Below are positions 35,245 through 45,019 of a stretch of 64,000 nucleotides of DNA, one piece after another. A program made the position numbers and the translations under genes. Every line of letters starts with the position of its first letter. The first letter of the stretch is position 1. The DNA is taken from NCBI GenBank assembly GCA_039619475.1, contig CM077116.1:167541363-167605362 (forward strand), in the 5' to 3' direction. Below the pieces are notes generated by a model. That model did not search any database, had not been told where the DNA came from, and saw only the letters and a program-made list of their open reading frames with translations. This DNA is from Icerya purchasi (Eukaryota > Arthropoda > Insecta > Hemiptera > Monophlebidae).

Positions 35245-36405
35245 AACTGCTTAACTAATGCATCCATATTAACCGAATCTTTCTATATTACTTGTTTAAT
35301 TGTTGTTACTGCTTTTTCATTTTTGTTGATGGTTTTAATTATATCCGCTGTTTGTTTGAGATTAAAAATTCCATTTTTTTGTGTTTCTATTCTTTCTTTT
35401 AATGACAAAAGTGTTTTTTCTATTATGTTTTCTTCATTTTTCTTTGTTTTGTATTTAATTTCTTTTGTATCATTATTTTTGCCATTTCTCAAGTTTGTTT
35501 AATTTCTTTTTTTTCCGGTATTTAATTTTTGTTCTGTACATTCGTACCTATCTCCTGATCTACATCCATCAAAGTGATTTCCCCTTTCTGCTCTTTCTGT
35601 TTGCTTTGTTATTTCCTTCTTTGATTCACTTTTTTCTATTAATCTCTGTTCACTGTCTTTCAAACTTCTTAAACTTGACACTGCGTATAGGTTGTTAATT
35701 TGGCTTTATTACAATCGTCGAAGGTATTCGTATTTTCTGTTGTTGATGGGTAAGATCTTTTACGTAATTGTTTGTACTCTTCAGTCATCATTTCTTCTCT
35801 TTGTTCTTCATCATTTGTTATTGTATTTGCATTGTTTGTTATCACTTTTTCCCCCCGATATGATAGTTGGTTTTCTGAAATAAATATGCGGAATCGTTAA
35901 TTTTGATAGCTGATAATTGATGATTCTGGTAAGATTTGTTTATTTTCCTCAGAGGCCTAAATTGCCACTAATCTTTAAAATATGTTTATACCGTCAAAGG
36001 CTACCGGGGAGTTCATTTTTATATTGTGTTGTTTCAATGCCTTTTCAATTACATAGTGAGGTATATGCAGCGAAACATTTGATATTATGATACGTTTTGC
36101 CGAATTTAGTAATTTCCTTATTTGTATTTTATTTTTTATTTGAATTGTATGATGAACTTTAGTAATTTGTTCCACTAATTTTTTATTTGATAAATATATG
36201 CAAGTTCTACTGTTAAAAATACGCGATGCAAATAAAATATTGTCTGCTCCAACATATTTTCCTACTTCGTATATGTATTCTTTTAATTTGATTTCGTTTA
36301 TTGCATTTAGTATAATAGCTTGTTGTCTTCCTGGGAATAAATCTGTTTGTAAAACCGTACTGTATGATGTCATATTTTTAGATTTAAGTTGTTCGTAATT
36401 AACCT
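35245..36405 (-). pseudogene. ORF1 relic of the 32.8-36.4 kb element
   Basis: The N-terminal half lies at 35975-36373: VLQTDLFPGRQQAIILNA, then NILFASRIFNSRTCIYLSN, then RIIISNVSLHIPHYVIEKAL. It aligns in order with the RRM-like core of the intact ORF1 (NIIAGSKINNNRVLIFLKS, VVLSNVSPTIPNTVLKTYL). Lys/Glu-rich segments in other frames follow at 35499-35681 and 35283-35492. A C-terminal segment around VNMDALVKQLKTIYLMINEK is near 35250. Multiple frameshifts and stops are present. No CCHC is convincing. Confidence 0.65.
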
Positions 36406-36425
36406 ATGGCTCCATTTGGCCATTT

Positions 36426-36679
36426 CATGGGCGTTTCCTATGGAACTTTTTAATCAACTGGTCATGATGAGTATTCATAGGCGCGTGATCATGGACAATT
36501 TGACTTTTATACTAAAGTAGTAGAACAATTTGCCAGAAACACACACAAATTATGTTTTAATTATGATTTTATTTTTGTTTAATAAAATATTAAGCCTTTA
36601 CAAATTAAAAATTTTATTTTTTCTATAACTCATATCCTCTTTTTATCATCTTGCCTCCCCTGACTCGGCGACGCTCTTA
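36426..36679. mobile_element. hAT MITE, 254 bp, second copy with exact 8-bp TSD
   Basis: The direct repeat GGCCATTT lies at 36418-36425 and 36680-36687. The ends are CATGGGCGTTTCC and, reverse-complemented from the right, TAAGAGCGTCGCC. The interior aligns closely with 27920-28140. Examples are AACTTTTTAATCAACTGG, then the AATAAAATATTAAGCC block and ATAACTCATATCCTC. It lacks the long C-run of the first copy. It is a non-coding, non-autonomous member of the same family. Confidence 0.85.
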
Positions 36680-37056
36680 GGCCATTTGTTAATTTATGTT
36701 ATAATGCTAGCTTTACTTTACTTTAATCTTTTAACATATATCTGAAGTAATAATATTAGATAAGAATTACCTGATTTCTCTGGTGGATTCACGCGGTGTG
36801 GTTTATTTAGAAATGTAGTTTGTTTTCGCGTTAAATTCGGTGAATTCTAATAGTGCGTTCTCACGATTCTTGACGTGAAGTATTTTCAACCAGCGAAGTA
36901 AGCACGTTCCATTTATTTATTTACTAACACAAGCAACTGACTGTATACCGTTTCCGCTTTCGTTATATGTAACACGACCTACGTCGTCAGAAATACGAGA
37001 CTCGGCAAAAAATTTAAAATAACTTTATCATTTCGTTCGAATTTAGAAATCTAAAA

Positions 37057-37995
37057 ATGGAAAATCAATTTTTTGATAAGCTTAATCAAATGCACGAGGA
37101 AATAAAAGGTATAGAGATTACATGCAACGACACAAATACGAAAATTGATAAGGCAATGGAAGAAATTAACAAATTAAGAAAAGAAAATGAAGATTTGAGA
37201 AGTGAGATCGGATACGTCAAAAAAGAAAACGAACTTTTAAAACAGGAGCTGCAAAAATTGAGTCAGTACTCCAGAGTGGACAATGTGATCGTTCGCGGGG
37301 TACCGTTCGTAAAAGGGGAGAATGTAAAGTCACTAATAAATAAGATAGGAATAAAACTAGGAGTGCAATTGGCGCAGTGGGATATCAAAGCAGCACATCG
37401 TCTACCAAAAAAGGTCAACGATTCCGCACCGGCGCCGATAATCGTGAAACTTCACGATAGAGAAAAAAAAGCACGACTACTAAGTAATGCAAAGAAGTTG
37501 AAGATAAACAGTAACGATGTTGGCTTACCCCAATTAGTACCGATTTATATAGATCAAGATCTGATTCGCCACGTTAGGAAACTCTATGCAGTTGCTAGGC
37601 TAGCGCGTCAAGAAGATAAAATAAGCCAAGCATGGTGCAGAGACGGTAAAGTTTATGTACGGAAAACAGACTTAAGTAAAGCGAAAATAATAACCAGCGA
37701 ATCAGATCTCGAACAGCTGACTAACGATTCCACGCAGGAGAGTACCACTATGCGGAACATTAGCCATGTAACCAAGCAGATAGACAAGATTAGTGCAGTA
37801 GATTCGGCAGTAAAACATAGTGAAAAACACAAAGGTGGCCAAAAGCAGAGTTCTATCGATAAGTTCATATTGACAGCGTCCACATCATACACACAGTCTC
37901 CAACACCAGCATACCCAGCAACACACACACAAACAATAACACAATCACCTCCAACCACACGTGCAAAAAATAAACAAAATATTATAAATAAATGA
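37057..37995 (+). CDS. ORF1 of the full-length LINE: coiled-coil RNA-binding protein
   Basis: This is an uninterrupted 312-residue ORF from ATG to TGA. Residues about 25-70 form a coiled coil rich in Glu/Lys/Leu heptads (NKLRKENEDLRSEIGYVKKE). Then comes a L1-ORF1-like core beginning YSRVDNVIVRGVPFVKGENV and including WDIKAAHRLPKK, APAPIIVKLHDREKKARLL and IYIDQDL. The tail is Ser/Thr/Gln/Pro-rich. No zinc knuckle is present. This architecture is that of a trimerising RNA chaperone, which would package the element's RNA. Eighteen bases separate its stop from the ORF2 ATG at 38014. It appears functional by sequence. Confidence 0.85.
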   Translation: MENQFFDKLNQMHEEIKGIEITCNDTNTKIDKAMEEINKLRKENEDLRSEIGYVKKENELLKQELQKLSQYSRVDNVIVRGVPFVKGENVKSLINKIGIKLGVQLAQWDIKAAHRLPKKVNDSAPAPIIVKLHDREKKARLLSNAKKLKINSNDVGLPQLVPIYIDQDLIRHVRKLYAVARLARQEDKISQAWCRDGKVYVRKTDLSKAKIITSESDLEQLTNDSTQESTTMRNISHVTKQIDKISAVDSAVKHSEKHKGGQKQSSIDKFILTASTSYTQSPTPAYPATHTQTITQSPPTTRAKNKQNIINK

Positions 37996-39813
37996 AACGT
38001 TTCTCGGCCTGTTATGAGCGTGAACTGTCCTCACCCAGAAACGCCGGTAAGCGAGGGTGAGTATACCTTTTTTCCTCCATCACTCCCGCCATTTAAAATT
38101 ACTACTAAAAATTTAGATAAGCGCAATTTAAATCAAACCAATAATATAAAAAGTAATAAAAATAAAATAAAACACAAAGTTCATATAGCTACTCTGAATG
38201 TAAGGTCACTTAAAAGTCCAGAAAGCTTAATTGAATTAGAAGAGGCATTTCAGAAATCTAATATTAAAATTTTAGGATTGTCCGAAGTAAGAAGACCTGG
38301 AGAGAAAATTATACGCACACAAAAGGGGAACCTTTTTTATTGTATAGGTAATAACTCAGGACAAAAAGGAGTCGGTTTTATTATTAAAAATGAATATATA
38401 AGTAATGTAGTAGAGACAAAGGGGATTAACGACAGAATAGCAATCTTAAAAATAAAAATTAATAAAGTTATACTAACATGTATTCAAGTTTATGCTCCGA
38501 CTACAGCTGCAGAAGATTGGGAAATAGAAAATTTCTACGAAAATTTAAGAAACATTTTAAATTCAATTAAAATAAAGAACAACAACTTAATAATTATGGC
38601 AGACTGGAATAGCCAGATAGGGCAAAGAGAGAAAAGTGAAAAACAAACAATGGGTTTATACGGTTATGGGAAACGCAATGAAAGGGGTTGGATGCCCATA
38701 AGATTCTGTCAAGAATTCAATTTAAAAATAGTAAATAGTCTGTTTAAAAAAAGAATAGGAAATAGATAGTCATGGATATCTCCAAATCAACAGTATAAAT
38801 CACTAATAGACTATATACTAGTACCTAGCATGAATCAGTCAATTATAAATTTCGAAATAAAAGGTTTGAACAAATTCAGCTTCTATACAGATCATAGACT
38901 GCTAATTATAACAATTGCAATTGATAAAGAAAAATACTATAAGAGAGTCATAAAAAATTTGAATACAGAATTAGACTATGAAAAGTACGAAAACATAATT
39001 AGTGAAGAGTTAGGAAAGATAAACTTAAATAGAGATCAAGAGATTGACGAACTATATAACGCCATATCTCAAACAATAACGTCAACATTCACAAACACAT
39101 CCAAGAAAAGAAGTGGAAATATCCCACAGATAAGCGAAGTAGACGACATTTACCAATTACGTAAAAGAAGAATGGAAATTTTAAAAATCGCTAACAAGTC
39201 TCCAAAAGAAAAGATTGAATTAAATTTAGTGTCAAGAGCTATGAGAAATAAAATAAGAGAAAGGGACCGAGCTCAAAAAAATGAAATTATTAATAACATT
39301 TTAGAAGGAAGTAAAAATATAAAACTGCTAAAAAAGAAACTCAGTATAGGTACACAATGGGCAACTCATTTTATGAACTTGAAAGGGGAGAAAATATGCG
39401 ACAGAAAAGAAATAAATAACTTCATAACTGAATATTATAAAAATTTGTATAATGACATAGATAACGATCACGGTATAAGCAATTCTGTTGAAACTAGTTC
39501 TACAGTAGAACCAGAATTTCTGAATGAAGAAGTAGAGGAGATAGTAAAAAGATTGAGACGCAACAAAAGCCCAGGCAGCGACAAAATAATGAACGAACAC
39601 ATAAAATTGGGAGGTTTACAATTAATAAAAATCTTAACGATCCTATTTAATAGAATTTTAAAAACAGGCATTATTCCCTGTAAATGGAAGTACTCTGATA
39701 TAATATTGTTGTTTTTTTTTTTTTTTTTTTTTTTTTATATGATATTCCCTGATCTTCAGTATGCCGTATTTAACTGCTGTGGCTATCACGACATACCGAA
39801 ACGGGATTTGCGG

Positions 39814-42800
39814 TTATATAGTTTTAGCTATCCTGTTTATGTTAAGAAAATTAATGACGGAATCTATTGCTGTTTGGGTGTTTGATAGCATATCGGGAAG
39901 TGTTTTATATGTTAAGAGTTTCTTAGTTGATAGGAATGCTGTGCATTCTATTAATAAGTGTTGAACGGTTGGCATGAAATTTCCCATACAGAAAGGGCAC
40001 TGTGTTGGTGGAGATGTCCCATTTAGAAGGTGGTCGTGCGAGATTGCGGTGTGGCCTGTCCGCAGTCGGCTGATTATACTGAATTCTCTGCGGGAACAAT
40101 TTGTTGGAGGCCACCATGGCTCGATCGTTGTCTTTACCTGGGCCAGAAAAGTCTGACAGGCGGTCCATTGTCCCTTCCATTCTTGTTTGCTTATCGCTAG
40201 AAAGAATTGTGCCATGGATGAAGGGGGAGGCGAGTATCTGTTCTGCGGAGCTCGTAGTGCTGATTGTGCCATTGCGTTCGCTTGTTCATTCCCTCGTATT
40301 CCTGCGTGACCAGGGACCCACATAAACGTCACCTGGCCCTCGGACTTCTGTATGTCGATGATCATATGAAGAATTTGAGTGCTTATTGTATTTCTTGTTT
40401 TAGGGCTGGATATGGCTTCTAGTGCTGTCAGAGAATCTGTGATTATTAATATCTTCTTGTTGGGCTCACACAGAGACGTGTATTGTAGCCCATATAATAT
40501 GGCGTACATTTCCGCGTCTAGTACTGTGCAACCATCATTGAGGCGGAAAGAATATGCCTTATCCGATACTACGAACGCACATGCTGTCGGTGATATGACT
40601 GTGGAGGGGTTATTCCGAGCACCATCTGTGTATACTATAACGTGGTCGGTGTATTTATTTATTGTATTTTTGGCCATTACGATGGCGTCAGTTAGGTGCT
40701 GTCTGGAGTTGTTTTTGAGTGATACTATTATTGGGGACTCCCATGGGGGAACTAATGTTAGGTTTTGCATAGGGTTCATTGGATTTATATTATTTGAATT
40801 TAATAAGCCACGAACTTCAGGCACAGGATCGTTTGAAAAACTTGGTGTGCATAGGGAGTTAATAGCAGCCACAGGAGCATGTGTCAAGGACCGAAGGGCA
40901 TTACATCGTCTATGATAGTCCCTGTAGTATGACAACGGCGGGCACCCCAACAAATTGCACATACTGGATCCAGGAGTAGTACGATGAGCTCCAAGAATTG
41001 AACGAAGGGCAGAATTATGGATTGCATCTAATGAATTTATTAAGGACTGACATGCTTGGGAGTAGGCGGGACACCCGTACATGATTTTAGATAAGATGAT
41101 GGATTTATACACTGATAGAAGAAGCTTGGGGTGAAAGTTATATTTAGGATTTGATAAGTATTTGATAATGCCGAGGGATTTTAAACACTTTTTTTTTAAA
41201 CCTGATATGTGTGGACGCCAGGATAGCCGGCAATCAAACAATAGTCCCAGGAATTTCACTGTAGGTTGAAAGGATATAGGATTATTATCTAGTGTGAAGG
41301 AAATAGTAGGTGAGACGGCACGTCTTTTATGGAATTCCGTATATATTGTTTTGGAAGGAGAGAACACTAGGCCGTTGTTATTTGACCAGGATTGTAATTT
41401 ATTTATTGTTTTTTGGAGGATATGTTGTGCATTGGAAGGAAGACTGGAAGATAAAGAGATGTTCAAGTCGTCGATATAAAGCCGGGCAGTAACAGGAGGC
41501 GAAATGCAGTTCATTATATCATTTATAAAGAATATAAACAAGGTTGCACTTAGGGCAGAGCCTTGTGGTATGCCATTCTCTAGTGACATAGTTATTGAAT
41601 TGATATTTCCAATTTTAACTTGAAACTTTCTTTCTGTTAGAAAGTTTTTTATATAGTTGGCCATATTGCCAGTTAACCCAGCGGTTAGTAGCTTCATTAG
41701 TAGCCCCCGCCGCCATACTCGATCAAAGGCTTTTTCCATGTCAAAAAATATTGCATGTACGCTTTGTTGATGGCAGAAAGCTGTTGAAATTTGCCGTTGT
41801 AGGCTCAATAGATGATCAGTAGATGATCGCATTTTACGCCCTCCGGCTTGTGTAGAGGAAAGGAGGTTATTCTGTTCAGGGAAATGGATTAGACGCCTGT
41901 TCACCATTTTCTCCATTGTTTTGGATATCACATTTAGGAGAGAAATGGGCCGGTAACTAGGAAGGAGGAGAGGATCTTTGCTTGGCTTCAGGATAGGAAC
42001 AATTTGGGCTAGTTTCCATTGATGCGGGATAGAGCCTGCCATCCACACCTGGTTATATATATGGAGTAAGTAGGATTTTGCAGAAGATGGTAAATATTTT
42101 AGCATGTACGGATGCATCGAATCGGGACCAGGAGAACTATTACGCGTATGATGTGTAAGTTGGAAATTAAGTTCATTTTCTGTGAAATCGCAGTTATAAG
42201 GAGCTGTTGCATCTTGAGGGATACACATTTCTAATGACTCTATTTCGGCTTTTCGAGCTCTAAATACATTTGTGTATGATGTGGAAGATGATGTTAAAGA
42301 AAAGTGTTCCGCAAATAAATTTGCAACTTGTGTTGTGTCAGATACTGTTGTGCCGTTGTCACTTAAATGGATAAAGGGCTTAGAACGGTTGATTCCGTTA
42401 ATTGCTTTTATCTTTTCCCATGAGGAACGATTTGATGTGGTAGTCGATATTGAAGAAATAAAGACGTGCCATGATTCTTGTTTTTTAGATCGTATCATTA
42501 ATCGTGCCTCGGCCCTACATTTTTTGAAGATGATTAAATCGGAGGGGAGGCCAGACGATTTGAATTTTCGTAATGCCCGTTTCCGACATCGTATTGCCAT
42601 TTCAATTTCAGGGCACCACCACGGTACTCTGCGGGTTCGGTGGCAACCGGATGACATGGGAATTGAAGCTTTAGCAGCGTTGAAAATGGCCTGATGTAGG
42701 CGGTTAATGTTTTCTTGTACAGACACAGATGGCTGGTTTGGGATTTCGACCTTCGATGTGTATAATTTCCAGTCTGCTTTATTATATAAAAGACGTGGGC

Positions 42801-43500
42801 AGCTTAGCACCTCCTGGTCTTGTGAAACTAGTGTTGTATGTAAGAACACAGGAAAATGGTCACTTGAGTATGGGTCCTCCAGTACAGTTGATTGTAGTTT
42901 TGGTACTAATATAGGGGAGATTAGCGCTATATCAATTGTTGAAAATGTATTATGGGTAGGGCTGAGATATGTATAGTTAGGGGGGGACATGACAATTAAA
43001 TTGTTTTCCAGCACTAACTTGTTAATGATATTTCCGTGTTTATTGGTTGATATTGATCCCCATACTGGAGAGTGGGCATTGAAGTCTCCGACAATAATTG
43101 CGGGGTGAGCAATCTGCAGTAGCAGCTTTTCCATTTCGTTTGGATTTACCAGTGTGTCAGGTGGGATATAGCAGTTACATACCGTGATCGGGTGGTTTGA
43201 AAGAGAGGGTATGTTGACTGATATAGCAATTGTTTGGAGCGATGTTTTAAGATTTATAGCCGTTGCGTGTAGATCGGATCGCACTAGGGTAATAACTCCT
43301 CCACTTGCTCGAATGCCCTGCTCATAATCGCATCTTATTATAGAGTAATTTTGAAGTGTCGGGTTGTTGGATGCTTTCAGATATGACTCCTGTAGGCATA
43401 TGATTTTGGGGGCGTGTGAGGCTATTAATAGTTTAAGTTCAGTGAGCTGATTGTAGAAACCTCTACAATTCCACTGCATTATGATTTTATTATGAGCCAT
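39814..43500 (-). CDS. ORF2 of the intact LINE: EN-RT-RNase H-CCHC, 1228 residues
   Basis: This is a single open frame from ATG to stop. Endonuclease (1-230) shows IIMQWNCRGFYNQLTELKLL, IICLQESYLKAS, IIVGDFNAHSPVWGS and YSSDHFPVFLHT. RT (about 430-700) shows NSSPGPDSMHPYMLKYLP, YRPISLLNVISKTMEKMVN, FFDMEKAFDRVWRRGLL, GIPQGSALSATLF and the catalytic box RLYIDDLNISLSSS, with Ile in place of the usual Ala. RNase H (about 970-1100) shows VIVYTDGARNN, LDAEMYAILYG, LIITDSLTALEAI and WVPGHAGIRGNEQANAMAQ. The last motif has Asn where family members have the fourth catalytic Asp. The C-terminal finger is CPFCMGNFMPTVQHLLIEC. It would nick DNA and copy its own RNA in the nucleus. Confidence 0.94.
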   Translation of the reverse strand: MAHNKIIMQWNCRGFYNQLTELKLLIASHAPKIICLQESYLKASNNPTLQNYSIIRCDYEQGIRASGGVITLVRSDLHATAINLKTSLQTIAISVNIPSLSNHPITVCNCYIPPDTLVNPNEMEKLLLQIAHPAIIVGDFNAHSPVWGSISTNKHGNIINKLVLENNLIVMSPPNYTYLSPTHNTFSTIDIALISPILVPKLQSTVLEDPYSSDHFPVFLHTTLVSQDQEVLSCPRLLYNKADWKLYTSKVEIPNQPSVSVQENINRLHQAIFNAAKASIPMSSGCHRTRRVPWWCPEIEMAIRCRKRALRKFKSSGLPSDLIIFKKCRAEARLMIRSKKQESWHVFISSISTTTSNRSSWEKIKAINGINRSKPFIHLSDNGTTVSDTTQVANLFAEHFSLTSSSTSYTNVFRARKAEIESLEMCIPQDATAPYNCDFTENELNFQLTHHTRNSSPGPDSMHPYMLKYLPSSAKSYLLHIYNQVWMAGSIPHQWKLAQIVPILKPSKDPLLLPSYRPISLLNVISKTMEKMVNRRLIHFPEQNNLLSSTQAGGRKMRSSTDHLLSLQRQISTAFCHQQSVHAIFFDMEKAFDRVWRRGLLMKLLTAGLTGNMANYIKNFLTERKFQVKIGNINSITMSLENGIPQGSALSATLFIFFINDIMNCISPPVTARLYIDDLNISLSSSLPSNAQHILQKTINKLQSWSNNNGLVFSPSKTIYTEFHKRRAVSPTISFTLDNNPISFQPTVKFLGLLFDCRLSWRPHISGLKKKCLKSLGIIKYLSNPKYNFHPKLLLSVYKSIILSKIMYGCPAYSQACQSLINSLDAIHNSALRSILGAHRTTPGSSMCNLLGCPPLSYYRDYHRRCNALRSLTHAPVAAINSLCTPSFSNDPVPEVRGLLNSNNINPMNPMQNLTLVPPWESPIIVSLKNNSRQHLTDAIVMAKNTINKYTDHVIVYTDGARNNPSTVISPTACAFVVSDKAYSFRLNDGCTVLDAEMYAILYGLQYTSLCEPNKKILIITDSLTALEAISSPKTRNTISTQILHMIIDIQKSEGQVTFMWVPGHAGIRGNEQANAMAQSALRAPQNRYSPPPSSMAQFFLAISKQEWKGQWTACQTFLAQVKTTIEPWWPPTNCSRREFSIISRLRTGHTAISHDHLLNGTSPPTQCPFCMGNFMPTVQHLLIECTAFLSTKKLLTYKTLPDMLSNTQTAIDSVINFLNINRIAKTI

Positions 43501-43555
43501 GGCAATATATTTTAGGAAATAGTCTTGTTTGTTTTAGTTGTTTATGTATTTCTAT

Positions 43556-45019
43556 TTACATGGGAGAGGGTTGTGGAGGTGGTTGCGGAAAGGAGCTTAG
43601 TTTTTTGATTAGCTTGGAGAAGCGTGTTTTCATTGCGCGGTTTTCCAGTAGAGGGTAATTGTCGGAGAGCATGTTTATCAAGCCATCTATGTCACTGGTG
43701 AAACTGTTAACGATGTTTATGGGATTTTTTTGTCCCTGGACTAGATCCATCAGGATTATAAGATTTGAGTAGGATAGCAGGTAGTGCGGGTTTTGGGTTA
43801 CATTGCTCTCGATTGACTTTAGGAGTTCTTTTGTTGTGGTTTTTTGTTTTTTGGGACCTGTTACAGGATTAATATCGTTTGAAGATGCTGGATTAATAGC
43901 CTGATTATTTGTAACTGTTGGGGTAGCATCGGCCTGATTTTCTGTTGTTGGATAGGACATTGTGTCCATTTTACTGTCTCGGTTAACATTGGGATAGATA
44001 GGTTCATCGTTCGTAACTGGTGGGTCAGGCGTGGGAGGGTGTGGGCGTTTGGTCCCAGTTATGATTTCCTCCTTTTCTTCGGGTTTCGGAGAATTCTCAT
44101 GAGCTAAAGGGGTGTTAGTTTTTTCTATCTGTGTGAATATTCTGTGTTCGCGGTCATTGTGTATTATTAAAAAGGATTCGGGTATGTCATTAACAAAGTC
44201 AGTGTTTTCTACGTAGGCTTGTCTCCGCCAGCTTATGATATGACCGAACTCGGTATCATTAGGGCTGACTCGTAATAATGATATGGCCGAGACTAATTTT
44301 AGGTTTAATACGCTTTGTAGATATGTTTTAAGGACCGTATTTGGGATAGTTGGCGATACATTAGATAGAACTACTTTTCCGGCGGGGGTTTTCAGTCTCT
44401 GACCAGAGATAGTTGTGTTGTTCACTGATATTGTAGCTCCATTGGTCATAAAATTTTCAACTATAGTTTTTGACTTTAGGAAAATCAAAACACGGTTATT
44501 GTTGATTTTGGATCCTGCTATGATATTTTTTGGGCCACCTACGAAATTCTTTAATGCCGAGAAATAATCGCGAGGGACCGTGTTCTCGATAAACGGAAAG
44601 ATTACTCCTTGCTCTTCTGAGGGGAATTCAAATTCTACAATGGGCGGAAGGTATTTTTTGGATTTTAATTTTTCTGAAAACGATGTTGTTTTTGCTACTG
44701 GAATTTGTTTCGGAATTATTTCTATTTTGGTTTCGGTTTTAGTGGTTAGATTATTCGAAATGTTTGTTGTTGAAGAAGAATTATTAGCGGTGTTATTTAT
44801 TGCCGATGTACTAGTGTTAAGTTGATTAGAATTGTTATTAGTAATCGCGTTATATGTGTTATCAGTATGCGATCGGTCGTGTTGTGTAGCATTGTGTGTG
44901 ACAGTGTGTGTGGAGATAAATAACGGATCGTTATCACCTGCTGGCGTTGGCTTTGTTGCTGCATTATCCATCTCGTGCTGCGGTAAGTTCCTTCTAACGG
45001 TTGGGGGAGAACGGTACAT
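43556..45019 (-). CDS. ORF1 of the intact LINE: 487 residues, cysteine-free
   Basis: This is the putative RNA-binding ORF1 protein. The start is ATG at 45019 (MYRSPPTVRRNLPQ), matching the start of the copy I ORF1. Residues 1-110 are low-complexity Asn/Thr/Ser. An RRM-like core lies at about 125-260: IVEFEFPSEEQGVIFPFIE, NIIAGSKINNNRVLIFLKS, VVLSNVSPTIPNTVLKTYLQ and EFGHIISWRRQAYVENTDFV. A Pro/Thr/Asn linker follows. The conserved C-terminal region (about 395-475) has IDGLINMLSDNYPLLENRAM and TRFSKLIKKL. I find no Cys in the whole protein, so it has no CCHC knuckle, although copy I keeps a Cys-containing segment at the equivalent place. Confidence 0.9.
   Translation of the reverse strand: MYRSPPTVRRNLPQHEMDNAATKPTPAGDNDPLFISTHTVTHNATQHDRSHTDNTYNAITNNNSNQLNTSTSAINNTANNSSSTTNISNNLTTKTETKIEIIPKQIPVAKTTSFSEKLKSKKYLPPIVEFEFPSEEQGVIFPFIENTVPRDYFSALKNFVGGPKNIIAGSKINNNRVLIFLKSKTIVENFMTNGATISVNNTTISGQRLKTPAGKVVLSNVSPTIPNTVLKTYLQSVLNLKLVSAISLLRVSPNDTEFGHIISWRRQAYVENTDFVNDIPESFLIIHNDREHRIFTQIEKTNTPLAHENSPKPEEKEEIITGTKRPHPPTPDPPVTNDEPIYPNVNRDSKMDTMSYPTTENQADATPTVTNNQAINPASSNDINPVTGPKKQKTTTKELLKSIESNVTQNPHYLLSYSNLIILMDLVQGQKNPINIVNSFTSDIDGLINMLSDNYPLLENRAMKTRFSKLIKKLSSFPQPPPQPSPM

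Larger units (their letters stand above)
32848..36417 (-). mobile_element. Second I-like LINE, minus strand, RNase H lost and endonuclease deleted
   Basis: On the minus strand from about 36400 to 32848 there is an ORF1 relic, an ORF2 whose endonuclease is almost wholly missing, and an RT ending before RNase H at the junction with copy II. No poly(A) or 3' UTR is present at 32848, so this element too is truncated at its 3' side, tail-to-tail with copy II. At its 5' side a hAT MITE (36426-36679) borders it. It uses a canonical FADD box, unlike copies I-III, so it is a distinct family. Confidence 0.82.

Noticed and set aside
40379..40915. A 178-codon plus-strand ORF, and other long plus frames across 39.9-45.1 kb and 21.8-26.9 kb.
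   Set aside because: They are antisense shadows of well-supported LINE ORFs.
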